The notes: generated by a model from the letters alone, not told the origin. 64,000 nucleotides of DNA from Delphinus delphis (GCF_949987515.2 NC_082692.2:89351488-89415487); one strand, 5' to 3'. Positions 1 to 11,955 are shown, counted from the first letter of the stretch. Translations and numbers: made by a program.

Positions 1-538
1 TGTTTTCTAGGCATTTAATATTGTTAGTCAGCAAATTCTTAAACATGCTTAATTGTGAATCTGTGGTGCTGACAGGTATGCTAATTCTTACATCCTACAT
101 CTAAATTAACACAAAAGTGTGTATTCAAGAGTTCTCTTATAATTAAGTTTTCTTAAAATAATATACGTGTTTTTCAGAGATGCCGACATTATTGTTATTT
201 TGTGCCAACTGTGTCTATATGGTTTGTAGACAAGAGAATGAGGCCTCTATCTGCTTCTTCCTTTCAAGCTATAGGGCACTTTCGTGGGGAAAACTGTCTT
301 AGCTGACTTCACTCTAGTTTCATCTATTGTTGTAAGATGGTCAGAGTGATTATGCAATGACAGAAACAGCTTTCTTATAGAAAAAGAGAGAATGGAATTT
401 AAAAGAAAAATAACCTATTTGCCCTGTGTGGTTCAACATAGAAGCCCAAATAGAAGTTTTCATACATTTACACACACACGTCCATCATCTGCACAATACT
501 TGAGCCAATTTCTTTTACCATTAGTGACTTCTTCACTT
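1..538. other. No gene seen; AT-rich unique sequence
   Basis: No exon-like reading frame, RNA gene or confidently recognised repeat was seen here. The sequence looks like ordinary AT-rich mammalian intronic or flanking DNA. Confidence 0.5.
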
Positions 539-553
539 AAAAGGTAAAAGTCC

Positions 554-711
554 TCAAGTCCATTCTCTACATCTGTGTCTTTATTCCTGTCCCGCTCCTA
601 GATTCTTCAGAACCATTTGATTTTGTTTTTTGTTGTTTTTTTAGATTCCATATATATGTGTTAGCATACAGTATTTGTTTTTCTCTTTCTGACTTACTTC
701 ACTCTGTATGA
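554..711 (-). mobile_element. Inverted 5' part of the compound L1
   Basis: This segment matches the region just after ORF2 of the younger L1s in this window, as seen near 57288-57440, in the orientation opposite to the adjoining 3'UTR at 712. Its outer end meets the target-site duplication. Its inner end joins the forward segment at a GAC/GACAT microhomology. The two pieces would be contiguous in an intact L1, which is the usual twin-priming signature. Confidence 0.7.
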
Positions 712-1035
712 CATGGGGAGGGGGAAGGGTAAGCTGGGACGAAGTGAGAGAGTGGCATTGGTATATATACACTACCAAATGTAAAATAGATAGCTAGTGG
801 GAAGCAGCCACATAGCACGGGGAGATCAGTTCAGTGCTTTGTGACCACCTAGAGGGGTGGGATACGGAGGGTGGGAAGGGGACACAAGAGGGAGGAGATA
901 TGGGGATATATGTATATGTATGGCTGATTCACTTTGTTATAAAGCAGAAGCTAACACACCATTGTAAAGCAATTATACCCCAATAAAGATGTTAAAAAAA
1001 TAAAATAAAATAAAATAAAATAAAAACATCTTTAG
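712..1035 (+). mobile_element. L1 3'UTR, forward orientation, with A-rich tail
   Basis: The GGGGAGGGGGAAGGG start, the run through TATAAAGCAGAAGCTAAC, and the CAATAAAGATG end followed by repeated AAAAT are those of a cetartiodactyl L1 3'UTR. The reverse complement of about 56990-57290 is homologous. AATAAA in the end segment is the probable polyadenylation signal. Confidence 0.75.
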
Positions 1036-1315
1036 ACAGAGTCACAGATGTAGAAAACAAATTTATGGTTACATGAGGTGAAAGGGGCGGGGGGTAAATG
1101 GGGAGACTGGAATTGCCAGATACACACTACTATATATAAAATAGATAACTAATAAGGACCTACTGTATAGCACAGGGAACTCTTCTCAATACTCTGCAGT
1201 GACCTATATGGGAAAAGAATCTAAAAAAGAGTGGATATATGTATATGTATAACTGATTCACTTTGCTGTACTGCAGAAACTAACAAAACATTGTCAATCA
1301 ACTATACTCCAATAA

Positions 1316-1353
<38 letters not shown>
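1036..1353 (+). mobile_element. Second L1 3'UTR of a different subtype, with AAAT tail
   Basis: The AAAATAGATAACTAATAAGGACC...GTATAGCACAGGGAA stretch and the CAACTATACTCCAATAA end are typical of another L1 3'UTR subtype. A related copy lies at 25325-25577. It ends in an (AAAT)n run at about 1311-1353, directly before the right-hand target-site duplication. Confidence 0.7.
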
Positions 1354-1354
<1 letters not shown>

Positions 1355-1367
1355 AAAGGTAAAAGTC

Positions 1368-1944
1368 ATTTTCCACAAAGAAATTTGGAAGAACAAAAAA
1401 ATCATTTTATACCATTGAAGTTTCAAGACTTATAAATGTATCTTTGGATGTCCTAAAGTTTTTTTTTTTTTTTTTTTTAATTCTCAGAGTTCTAGCCCCT
1501 GGGTAACATTTTCTTTCATGCTTTTATCTGTATATGAAATTATCCGAATTTATTCACAAATTCTGTTTAATCCAGATCAATAATTTAACATACTTAATTA
1601 CAATACTAATAATATAATTCAATAAAATGTACTGATAGCAGTAGTAAAAGGAATTTTCAAGTTTAATTAAATAACATTTCAGTACACTAAAATTTTTCAG
1701 TATTATCTTTATAAATGATTGAAAAAATGTGATGCATACATTTATAATTATTGCCTTATAAACACAGTTTAAAATTTTTTTTAACACTTTGTTTTCATGG
1801 AAGTTTGGACCATATTTTAATTTGTTTAATTATGTATTCCAGTTTTGTTCTTCCCCAGAGTGAGTTCCTGAAGGCTTGGGCCCTGACTTGTTCCTCTTTG
1901 TGTGTTCAGTGCCTGGTTCATTGTAGACAGTGATTTTCACTAAT
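1368..1944. other. No gene seen; AT-rich
   Basis: Very AT-rich sequence with a poly-T run near 1460-1478. The short open frames here lack coding character, and no repeat family was recognised. Confidence 0.4.
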
Positions 1945-2070
1945 ACATTAATTCCACAAATATTCACTGAATACTTACTATGTGATTGATGCTACTTCAG
2001 GTACTGGAGTACAACTATAAACAAGACAGAGAAGAGTTCTGCTACTGTGAAATCAAAATTCTAATATGTG
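1945..2070 (-). mobile_element. L2 LINE 3' end fragment
   Basis: The text CACAAATATTCACTGAATACTTACTATGTGATTGATGCTACTT, split here only for description, follows the L2 3' end read in reverse (the 'aatatttattgagcacctactatgtgcc' pattern). It is old and diverged, and the boundaries are approximate. Confidence 0.55.
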
Positions 2071-2672
2071 TTCTTGAATTCAATTAAATACCCATCTCTA
2101 CCAATGTGGGGGGCTAAAATTTTAGATCTTACTTGAGAAATGAGCATTAGAATTTAATAAAATATTTAATTCGAAAATAATTTTTAATGAAAAAACTGTA
2201 TATAGTGAGAAACACAGAAAGGACTACATAAAAAGGAATGCATATTTGTTTGGAATAATTATCCCTCTATTGTTGTTGATATAGTCTAGGTTATCCAGTG
2301 GATTCATAAACTACCTGAAAAAAATAACATCTCATATTATATACATGTTCACATAATTTTCTAATCACATGTCCCAACTTCTTTACCTGAATGTTACTCA
2401 TTTTCATCAAGTAAATGGTACTTGTGGACTCACTAAGATGATGAAATATGTTCAAAATTTGCAAACTACACCAAATTCTTAAGTAACTTCAGCAAATTAC
2501 TCCACATAGCAGTGAAGGAAATTGAAAACAAACAGAATATCACTTATTTTAATCCCTTTTTACTGATTATGCAAGTTGTATATATTTATTATACAAAATT
2601 TGGAAATGCAGAAAAATAAATATTACTCATTATCCTAACACTCAAGATAATGGCATCCTTTCAGTCATCTTT
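2071..2672. other. No gene seen; AT-rich
   Basis: No exon or RNA gene was seen. The part from about 2556 resembles very old L1 3'UTR sequence but is too diverged to call firmly. Confidence 0.35.
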
Positions 2673-2687
2673 TGTGTGTGTGTGTGT

Positions 2688-2737
<50 letters not shown>
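2673..2737. repeat. (TG)n microsatellite
   Basis: A TG dinucleotide run with one TCTC interruption near 2687, about 65 bp. It is likely to vary in length between individuals. Confidence 0.95.
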
Positions 2738-2743
<6 letters not shown>

Positions 2744-2786
2744 CAACATCAGGATGAATCTATGTGGTGATGTTTTTTTTTTTAAC

Positions 2787-3340
2787 TGTAAAAAATGTAT
2801 TTATTGATGCTGGCGGGAATATAAATTAGTACAATCACTTTGTAGAATTACAGATGAAGCTGTAAACACTCTTTGAGCTTGTAATTCCACTCTGGCATAT
2901 ACCCTAGAGAAGTGCACTGAAATGTATACTAAGAGACATGTTTAAGGATGTTCACAGCAGTAATTTTTGGTAGTAGCAAAAACTGTAAACCAGCTGTCCA
3001 TCAACAGGGACTAGAAATGGAAATTTTGGTATATCCAAATAATGGAATATTACACAGTGCTGAAACTGACTAATATAAAGCATCACTCATTATTATGGAT
3101 CAATTTCAAAATCAAAATGTGGGGTGAAAAAAGGCAAATTGTAGAATACATACGTTATGCTGTTATTTACATGAAAGTTGAAAGCATGTGAAAACTATAC
3201 TATGTATTTTATTTAGGGGTGCAAACATATGTAAAAGATGTGAAAATTAAAGGCAATGATGATTCTTAAGCTCAGGTTATAGTAGTTACCTAGGCTGTGA
3301 GGGCAGGAGGGAGAGAAACATTGGTTGGTAATGTTTTATG
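2787..3340 (+). mobile_element. Ancient L1 (L1M-type) ORF2 end and 3'UTR
   Basis: The sequence follows the end of L1 ORF2 in forward orientation: a TTATTGATGCTGG start, a CTGGCATATACCCTAGAGAA segment, a CCATCAACAGGGACTAG segment and AATGGAATATTACACAG. It is heavily mutated and has no open frame. The exact subfamily and the right boundary are uncertain. Confidence 0.65.
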
Positions 3341-3469
3341 TTTTTAAAGTGGAAGGTGAGTACATGGATATTTAAATTCCTTTTTGTATGTATTACATAG
3401 TATATCATAAAATTTTCCATAAAAGATAAAAATGCATTTGGATAGATCACAACAAAGTTTTAAGAGCAA

Positions 3470-3745
3470 ATAATAAAAGTGTTGCTTCTGCACGGGGTCC
3501 TCTGCTCCAAGCTGCTGATCATATTTTTCCTTTCCCCTGAAGACCATGCTCAGGGCTGTTCAACTAAACTTGTGACCCCCATTGCCTCTGTGCTGGCCAC
3601 CTCCCTCCTGCCCTTGTGAGGCCCTGAGGTCACGCCTCCTCCCCTGAGCTCCAGATGGGCCAGGTGGGTGCAGGTACAGTGTTTTTCTTCCACTCCTGCC
3701 TGGTGGGGCCTCTGCTCTTCTTGCTGTACTTGCTCTCCCTTGATA
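3470..3745. other. Isolated GC-rich block of unknown origin
   Basis: About 3557-3735 is clearly GC-rich while the flanks are strongly AT-rich. AATAAAAGTG occurs just before it, near 3472. Open frames exist on the minus strand (one ending near 3560, one near 3344), but I do not recognise either product and they carry no clear domain. It may be a decayed retropseudogene or an LTR remnant. Confidence 0.3.
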
Positions 3746-4068
3746 ATTAGAGCTGAAGCTAATCATTTTCTCAAATTCATTAGTTAGAGTTGCCAGAGTT
3801 GGCAAATGAAAATACTAATGTAGGATTGCCTAAATTGTAAATTGCATAAATTGGAGTTTAGATAAACAACAAATAATGTTTTAGCATAATTATGGCCCAA
3901 ATTATTTGTTATTTATCTGAAATTCAAATTTAATTGGGTATCCTATATTGTACCTGGCAGTCGTACATTAGTTCCTTTACTTCCGGGAATCATCTGTCCA
4001 AAATTTTTGCTGATTTTTAAAATAGAAGTGGTAGTTTTATTTTTCACCTCACAGACTGACTTGGGAAG

Positions 4069-4100
<32 letters not shown>

Positions 4101-4639
4101 CAATACTAAGAATATTAATCTGTTTTGCTGTCATGGCTGGCAAATGCCTTTCATTATGAAAAGACACTGGTTCCAGTCTTCTAAATTTTACATCTTTGTG
4201 TAACTAATCTGTCGTTATGGTTTCTGTCTTTGGTGTCAGGATGAGAAAGGTCTCTCTCTCCCTGCTAAGATTATAGAAATTAAGGTGAATAAGTTTATAA
4301 AGGCTCAGACTGCACAAGCAGCAACAAATACAATACACAGGTCAAACATCGATTTAATGTTTCATATGAGTTTATACAGTATTTTCTGTGAATTAAACTT
4401 CTTATTGTAACCCTGTGGAAGGAGCACTTGTCCTGTGTTTCAGAAATTCTCAACAACATTTGGAAAGAAGATGTGTCAACCGGAAGTATTCTGTCAAGAT
4501 AATTACTTGGGGAAATTTATATAGAAAGTGTTACTTTCAGTAAACAGGCTTTCTTGGAAATGACAGTAAGACTTTGGCAAAGAGCTTAGACTCTTCTTCA
4601 TCTTTGGGTCCTTTCCATTCATTAAAAACACTTTTCTTT
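3746..4639. other. No gene seen; contains a 29-nt poly-T run
   Basis: AT-rich sequence with no recognised gene. The T-run at 4072-4100 is not followed by SINE or L1 sequence that I recognise, so it cannot be assigned as a retroposon tail. Confidence 0.4.
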
Positions 4640-5015
4640 GTTATGAAAACTTCCAAATATATACAAAAAAGCAGAGACTAGCATAGTGAATTCCTATGGA
4701 ACCCTCACTGAGCTCCAAAAAAGAACTACTGACAATTCTCAATTCTTCCACTCATCCCTCTAGTCCTCTGATCATATTTTGAAACAAGTTCAGACATTAT
4801 ATCTTATCATCCATAAATATTTTCATATATATCTCTAAAAGATAAAGACATTGAAAAACACCTAACCAGAAAACCACATCACAACCAAAGAATATTAACA
4901 ACCATCCCTTAATATAGGGATTATAATGTAGAATTCAGACAACATTCAAATCTCCCTGATTATGTCTCAGATCAAGATCCAATTAAGACCACATATTGGC
5001 TTCTCTCTTTATCTT
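4640..5015 (-). mobile_element. Ancient L1M-type 3'UTR
   Basis: The segment containing ATATATCTCTAAAAGATAAAG, AACATTCAAATCTCCCTGATT and TCAAGATCCAATTAAGACC follows the 3'UTR of an old mammalian L1 subfamily, read in reverse. The younger L1 at 5016 directly abuts it and probably inserted into this old element, since similar L1M-like sequence resumes after 10909. Confidence 0.55.
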
Positions 5016-5310
5016 TTTTAAATTTTTTGTTTTTTTTCTGATAGTTGATTTTTTAATTTTATTATTATTTTTTATATAGCAGGTTCTTATCAGTTATCTA
5101 TTTTATACATATTAGTGTATATTTGTCAATCCCAACCTCGCAATTCATCCCACCACCATCCCTTGCCCCCGGTTTCTCCCCTTGGTGTCATTAAGGTTGT
5201 TCTCTACATCTGTGTCTCTATTTCTGTGTTGCAAACTGCTTCATCCATACCATTTACCTAAATTCCACATACATGTGTTAATATAGGATATTTGCTTTTC
5301 TCTTTCTGAC

Positions 5311-8300
5311 TTACTTGCTCTGTATGACAGTCTCTAGGTCCAACCGCGTCTCTATAAATGACCCAATTTTGTTTCTTTTAATGGCTGAGTAATATTCCAT
5401 TGTATGTATGTACCACATCTTCTTTATCCATTCGTCTGTCGATGGGCATTTAGGTTGCTTCCATGACCTGGCTATTGTAAATAGTGCTGCAATGAACATT
5501 GGGGTGCATGTGTCTTTTTGAATTATGTTTTTCTCTGGGTATATGCCCAGTAGTGAGATTGCTGGGTCATATGGTAGCTCTATTTTTAGTTTTTTAAGGA
5601 ACCTCCATACTGTTTTCCATAGGGGCTGTATCAATTTACATTCCCACCAACAGTGCAAAAGGGTTCTCCACACCCTCTCCAGAATTTGTTGTTTGTAGAT
5701 TTTCTGAAGATGCCCATTCTAACCAGTGTGAGGTGATACCTCATTGTAGTTTTGATTTGCATTTCTTTAATAATTAATGATGTTGAGCAGCTTTTCATGT
5801 GTCTCTTGGCCATCTGTATGTCTTCTTTGGAGAAATGTCTGTTTAGGTATTCTGCCCAGTTTTTAATTGGGTTGTTGTTGTTTTTTTTTTAATATTGAGC
5901 TGCATGAGCTGTTTATATAGTTTGAAAATTAATCCTCTGTTAATTTTTTGCAGATATTTTCTCCAATTCTGAGGGATGTCTTTTCATTTTGTTTATAGTT
6001 TCCTTTGCTGTGCAAAACTTTTAAGTTTCATTAAGTCTCATTTGTTTATTTTTGTTTTTATTTCCATTACTCTAGGAGGTGGGTGAAGAAAGATCTTGCT
6101 GTGATTTATGTCTAAGAGTGTTCTTCCTATCTTTTCCTCTAAGAGTTTTATAGTGTCCATTCTTACATTTAGGGTTTTAATCCATTTTGAGTTTATTTTT
6201 GTGTATAGTGTTAGGGAGTGTTCTAATTTCATTCTTTTACATGGAGCTGTCCAGTTCGCCCAGCACCATTTATTGAAGAGACTGTCTTTTCTCCATTGTA
6301 TATCCTTGCTTCCTTTGTCATAGATTAGTTGACCATAGGTGCGTGGGTTTGTCTCTGAGCTTTCTATCCTGTTCCATTTATCTATATTTCTGTTTTTGTG
6401 CCAGTACCATATTGTCTTGATTACTGTAGCTTTGTAGTATAGTCTGAACTCAGGGAGTCTGATTCCTCCAGCTCCATTCTTTTCCCTCAAGATTTCTTTG
6501 GCAATTCAGGATCTTTTGTGTCTCCATACAAATTTTAAGATTTTTTGTTCCAGTTCAGTAAAAACTGCCATTGGTTATTTGATAAGGATTGCATTGAATC
6601 TGTAGATTGCTTTGGGTACTAGAGTCATTTTCACAATATTGATTCTTCCCATCCAAGAACATGGTATATCTCTCCATCTGTTTGTGTCTTCTTTGATTTC
6701 TTTCATCAGTGTCTTTTAGTTTTCTGAGTACAGGTCTTTTACCTCCTTAGGTAGTTTATTCCTAGGTATTTTATTCTTTTTCTTGAAATGGTGAATGGGA
6801 TTGTTGCCTTAATTTCTCTTTCTGCTCCTTCATTGTTAGTGTATAGGAATGTAAGAGATTTCTGTGCATTGATTTTGTATCCTGAAAATTTACCAAATTC
6901 TTTGATTAGCACTAGTAGTTTTCTGGTGGCATCTTTAGGATTATCTATGTATAGTATCATGTCATCTGCAAACAGAGGCACTTTTACTTCTTCTTTTCCA
7001 ATTTGTATTCCTTTTATTTCTTTTTCTTCTCTGACTGCCATGGCTAGCTCTTCCAAAACTATGTTCAATAATAGTGGCGAGAGTGGACATCCTTTTCTTG
7101 TTCCTGATCTTAGAGGAAATGCATTCAGTTTTTCACCATTGAGGATGATGTTGGCTGTGGGTTTTTTGTAGATAGCCTTTATTATGTTGAGCAGCTTCCC
7201 TCTATGCCCACTTTCTGGAGACTTTTTATCAGAAATGGATGTTGAATTTTGTCAAAAGCTTTTTCTGCATCTATTGAAGTGATCATACGGTTTTTATTTT
7301 TCAGTTTGTTAATATGGTGTATCACATTGATTGATTTGTGTATATTGAAGAATCCTCGCATCCCTGGGATAAATCCCACTTGATCATGGTGTATGATCCT
7401 TTTAATGTGTTGTTGGATTCTGTTTGCTAGTATTTGTTGAGGGTTTTTGCATCTATATTTATCAGTGATATTGGTCTCTAATTTTATTTGTAGTATCTTT
7501 GTCTGGTTTTGGTATCAGGGTGATGGTGGCCTTGTAGAATGAGTTTGGGAGTGTGCTTTCCTCTGAAATTTTTTGGAAGAGTTTGAGAAGGATGGGTGTT
7601 GGCTCTTCTCTAAAGGTTTGACAGAATTCACCTGTGAAGCCATCTGGGCCTGGACTTCTGTTTGCTGGAAGATTTTTAATCACATTTCAATTTCATGACT
7701 TGTGATTGGTCTGTTCATAGTTTTTATTTCTTACTGATTCAGTCTTGGAAGGTTATACCTTTCTAAGTATTTGTCCATTTCTTCCAGGTTGTCCATTTTA
7801 TTGGCATAGAGTTGTTTGTAGTAGTCTCTTATGATGCTTTGTATATCTGCCATGTCCGCTGTAACTTCTCACTTTTCATTTCTAATTTTATTGATTTGAG
7901 TGTTCGCCCTCTTTTTCTTGATCAGTCTGGGTAAAGGTTTATCAATTTTGTTTATCTTCTCAGAGAACCAGCTTTTAGTTTTAATGATCTTTGCTATTGT
8001 TTTCTTTGATTCTATTTTATTTATTCTGCTCTAATCTTTATAATTTCTTTCCTTCTAGTAACTTTGGGTTTTGTTTGTTCTTCTTTCTCTAGTTCCTTTA
8101 GGTGTAAGGTTAGATTGTTTATTTGAGATTTTTCTTGTTTCTTGAGGTAGGATTGTATTGCTATAAACTTCCCTCTTAGAACTGCTTTTGCTGCATCCCA
8201 TAGGTTTTGGATTGTCGTGTTTTTGTTGTCATTTGTCTCTAGTTATTTTTTGATTTCCTCTTTGATTTCTTCAGTGATCTCTTGGTTATTTAGTAACATA

Positions 8301-9057
8301 CTGTTTAGCCTCCATGTGTTTGTGTTTTTTACATTTTATTCCCTGTATTGATTTCTAATCTCATAGCATGGTGGTCAGAAAAGATACTTGATATGATTTC
8401 AATTTTCTTCCATTTACCAAGTATTGATTTGCAACCCAAGATGTGATCTATCCTGGAGAATGCTTTGTGTGCGCTTGAGAAGAAAGTGTAATCTGCTGTT
8501 TTTGGATGGAATGTCCTATAAATATCAATTAAATCTATCTGGTCTATTGTGTCATTTAAAGCTTGTGTTTCCTTATTTATTTTCTGTCTGGATGATCTGT
8601 CCATTGGTGTAAGTGAGATGTTAAAGTCCCTCACTACTATTGTGTTATTGTCGATTTCCTCTTTTATAGGTGTTAGCATTTGCCTTATGTATTGAGGTGT
8701 TCCTATGTTGGGTACATATATATTTACAATTGCTAAATCTTCTTCTTGGATTGATCCCTTGATCATTATGTAGTGTCCTTCCTTGTCTCTTGTAACATTC
8801 TTTACTTTAAAGTCTATTTTATCTGATATGGGTATTGCTACTCCAGCTTTCTTTTGATTTCCATTTGCATGGAATATCTTTTTCCATCCCCTCACTTTCA
8901 GTCTGTATGTGTCCCTAGGTCCGAAGTGGGTCTCTTGTAGATAGCATATATACAGGTCTTGTTTTTGTATCCATTCTGCGAGCCTGTGTCTTTTGATTGG
9001 CACATTTAATCCAATCACATTTAAGGTAATTATCAATATGTATGTTCCTATTACCAT
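5311..9057 (-). pseudogene. L1 ORF2 (endonuclease-reverse transcriptase), broken
   Basis: Intact ORF2 encodes the nicking endonuclease and reverse transcriptase for target-primed reverse transcription. Here the endonuclease frame is open for 242 codons from 9057, with the QETHF motif and the terminal SDHH intact. The GDFN motif reads VRDFN, so the glycine is lost. The reverse-transcriptase core FADDMILY survives in the frame 6739-7068. The C-terminal part ([13 protein letters not shown]..., 5311-5673) is also recognisable. At least seven separate open pieces show that the gene is dead. Confidence 0.9.
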
Positions 9058-9115
9058 TTTCTTGATTGTTTTGGGTTTGTTTTTGTAGGTCCTTTTCTTC
9101 TCTTGTGTTTCCTCC

Positions 9116-10044
9116 CTAGAGAAGTTCCTTTAGCATTTGTTGTAGAGCTGGTTTGGTAGTGCTGAATTCTCTTAGCTTTTGCTTGTCTGTAAAGCTTTTG
9201 ATGTCTCCGTCGAATCTGAATAAGATCCTTGCCCTGCAGAGTAATCTTGGCTGTAGGTTCTTCCCTTTCATCACTTTAAATATAACATGCCACTCTCTTC
9301 TGGTTTGTAGAGTTTCTGCTGAGAAATTAGCTGTTAACCTTATAGGAGTTCCCTTATATGTTATTTGTCATTCTTCTCTTGTTGCTTTTAACAATTTTTC
9401 TTCGTCTTTAATTTTTGTCAATTTGACCACTATGTGTCTTGGTGTGTTTCTCCTTGGATTTATCCTGCCTGGGACTTCTGCACTTCCTGCACTTGGGTGG
9501 CTATTTCCTTTCCCTTGTTAGGGAAGTTTTCGACTATAATCTCTTCAAATATTTTCTCGGGTCCTTTCTCTCTTTCTTCTCCTTCTGGGACCCCTATAAT
9601 GTGAATGTTGGTGCGTTTAATGTTGTCCCAGAGGTGTTTTAGGCTGTCTTCATTTCTTTTCATTCTTTTTTCTTTATTCTGTTCCATGACAGTGAATTGC
9701 ACCGTTCTGTCTTCCAGGTCACTTATCCGTTCTTCTGCCTCAGTTATTCTGCTATAGATTCCTTCTAGTGTATTTTACATTTCAGTTATTGTATTGTTCA
9801 TCTCTGTTTGTTTGTTCTTTAATTCTTCTAGGTGCTTGTTTTTTAATTCTTCTAGGTCTTTGTTAAACATTTCTTGCATCTTCTCGATCTTTGCCACCAT
9901 TCTTTTTCCAAGGTCCTGGATCATCTTCACTATCATTATTCTGAGTTCTTTTTCTGGAAGGTTGCCTATCTCCACTTCATTTAGTTTTTTTGGGGAGGGG
10001 TTATCTTGTTCCTTCATCTGGTACATAGTCCTCTGCCTTTTCAT
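9116..10044 (-). pseudogene. L1 ORF1 (RNA-binding chaperone), broken
   Basis: ORF1 protein coats L1 RNA as a trimer. The N-terminal piece (10044 down to 9775) has the MKRQR start and a Glu/Lys/Leu-rich coiled coil with a KHLEELKNK-type internal repeat. The RRM part (9702-9460) has NIHIIGVPEGEE. The C-terminal frame is closed by a TAG at 9116-9118. The three parts lie in separate open frames, so the gene is inactive. Confidence 0.85.
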
Positions 10045-10908
10045 TTTGTCTATCTTTCTGTGAATGTGGTTTTCGTTCCACAGGCTGCTGTCTGCCCTGT
10101 GGTGGATGAGGCTATCTAAGAGGCTTGTGGGAAGGGCTGGTGATGGGCAGGGCTGGGTGTTGCTCTGGTGGGCAGAGCTCAGTAAAACTTTAATCTGCTT
10201 GTCTGATGATGGGTGGGGCTAAGTTCCCTCCTTGTTGGTTGTTTGGTCTGAGGTGACCCAGCACTGAAGCCTAGAGGCTCTTTGGTGGGGCTAATGGTGC
10301 ACTCCAGGAGGGCTCACACCAAGGAGTACTTCCCTGAACATCTATTGCCAGTGTCCTTGTCCCCATGGTGAGCCACAGCTGCCCCCCTCCTCTGCAGGAG
10401 ACCCTCCAACGCTAGCAGGTAAGTCTGGTTCAGTCTCCTATGGGGTCCCTGCTCCTTCCCCCTGGGTCCTGATGCACACATTACTTTGTGTGTGCGCTCC
10501 AAGAGTGGAATCTCTGTTTCCCCCAGACCTGTCAAAGTCCTGCAACCAAATCCTTCTAGCCTTCAAAGTCTGATTATCTGGGAATTCCTTGTCCCATTGC
10601 AGAACCCCCAGGTTGGGAAGCCTGATGTGGGGCTCAGAACCTTCACTCCTGTGGGTGGACTTCTGTGGTATAATTGTTCTCCAGTTTGTGAGTTGCCCAC
10701 CCAGTGGTTATGGAATTTGATTTTATTGTGATTGCGCTCCTCGTACTATCTCAGTGTAGCTTCTCCTTTGTCTTTGGATGTGGGGTAAGCTTTTTGGTGA
10801 GTTCCAGTGTCCTCCTGTTGATGATTGTTCAGCATTTAGTTGTGATTCTGGTGCTCTTGCAAGAGGGAGTGAGCACACGTCCTTCTACTCTGCCATCTTG
10901 AACCAATC
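10045..10908 (-). promoter_or_regulatory. 5'UTR of the 5-11 kb L1
   Basis: The GC-richer 864-bp leader lies between the ORF1 start and the 5' end of the element, where the internal L1 promoter sits. Few CpGs remain, consistent with age and methylation decay. Its sequence differs from the 5'UTR of the L1 at 57-64 kb, so the two copies belong to different L1 lineages. Confidence 0.6.
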
Positions 10909-10912
10909 CTAT

Positions 10913-11190
10913 GTGTTCTGTTTTGTAACTGGTTTTCATTAATTAACATATTGTGAACATTTTACGTAACATAAATATTCTTCTAAACTTGAAGGATATT
11001 CTACCAGATGTGTATGCCATAATTTTACTCAAACCAATAACCTATCATTAGATATTTAGCTTTTTCTAACTATTTACTACTTATAAAAATATGATGATGT
11101 ATATATATCTTTGTACCTGGATCTTTTACACGTGTCTCTGATTATTCCTTAAAAATAAATTTTAGTATTACAATTTCAATGTCATATGAC
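10913..11190 (-). mobile_element. Ancient L1M-type fragment
   Basis: TTTTGTAACTGGTTTTCATTAATTAACATATTGTGAACATTTT, described here by its 'TTGTAACTGG...ATTGTGAACAT' pattern, and the following 'AAATATTCTTCTA' segment match old L1 3'UTR sequence in reverse. It is probably the other side of the old element at 4640-5015. Confidence 0.5.
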
Positions 11191-11859
11191 ACACTATAGT
11201 ACATTATTTTGAAGATGTCAATGTGTTTATTAGTAAATTGTGCTTTAAGAAGACAATTCCCTTTGTATTTCCAGGCAGATGAATTCCCATTGCCCACATA
11301 TTTGTAAACACTACATGTTATTAGTGTAAATGCTCTTTTGATTGAATTGGAAAAACAAATGCACAAATAAAATCTATTTCAATATTTCTCTAACTCACAT
11401 TTTTTCAAAAATACAGGCTGAATATTCCATGGCTGTTTGAACCAGTTGTATCTCTGCCTTTTGTTAAGGTCAGCCCATATTCTTTGTCTGTTTTTTCCAT
11501 TTGGACTTTTTTCTTATGCTCAAGAAATTCATCATATAAGGAGATAACCCTTAATTTTCATACATACATACCTCAAACTTTTTTCAAATTTTATAATATA
11601 TTTACCTTATTGCATTTTAAGTGTAAAACCTTGTAAAATGTATGAAATACTATCTGAACCTCCGTTTCCATATGTTCACAGTGGAGCCAATAATACCTGG
11701 CCTGGATTCCACAAATTTAGAGAAATTGAAATGAGTTAGTATTCCCAAATGTACTTTTATAACTACTGTTATCAGTCTTATTAAAATTAAATCACTGTTT
11801 GACCTAGCTTGTTCATCAGATCACAAACAAGTCTAAATTAATAAGTTTGAAGTCTACTA
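11191..11859. other. No gene seen
   Basis: AT-rich sequence. No exon, RNA gene or clear repeat family was recognised. Confidence 0.45.
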
Positions 11860-11955
11860 AGGATAGGAACTATATTTCCAAATTTTTAGGTCTAGTACCT
11901 AGCACAGTGTCTGGCATGTGATGGGTGCTCAATAAATGCTTGCTTAATGAACATA
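11860..11955 (+). mobile_element. L2 LINE 3' end
   Basis: TAGCACAGTGTCTGGCATG followed by GGGTGCTCAATAAATGCTTG and a TTAATGAA end is the L2 3' terminus in forward orientation, mildly diverged. Confidence 0.75.

Larger units (their letters stand above)
539..1367 (+). mobile_element. Compound LINE-1 insertion with 14-bp target-site duplication
   Basis: The direct repeat AAAAGGTAAAAGTC occurs at 539-552 and 1354-1367 and brackets the whole block, as a target-site duplication would. Inside, in order, are an inverted L1 3' segment (554-711), the continuing L1 3'UTR in forward orientation with an AAAAT-rich tail (712-1035), and a second, different L1 3'UTR in forward orientation ending in an AAAT tail (1036-1353). 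No coding capacity remains. One retrotransposition event with 5' inversion, copying a transcript that ran into a downstream L1 3' end, would explain all of this. Nested insertion of two L1s is the alternative. Confidence 0.75.
5016..10908 (-). mobile_element. Near full-length LINE-1, decayed
   Basis: The element is about 5.9 kb and reads right to left. It has a 5' end ending in ...GCCATCTTGAACCAATC on the + strand near 10908, a 5'UTR (10045-10908), an ORF1 remnant (9116-10044), an ORF2 remnant (about 5311-9057) and a 3'UTR with an A-rich tail (5016-5310). Both reading frames are broken by many stops and frameshifts, so it cannot mobilise itself. I could not match a clean target-site duplication. 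Its orientation is opposite to CNTN6, which is the better tolerated orientation for L1s in introns. Confidence 0.9.

Noticed and set aside
4072..4100. Retroposon tail
   Set aside because: The 29-nt T-run has no SINE or L1 body on the side where one would be expected and no flanking duplication.
8329..9057. 242-codon open frame with endonuclease similarity as a host gene
   Set aside because: It is the endonuclease part of a decayed L1 ORF2. The flanking ORF1, 5'UTR and 3'UTR all fit an L1.
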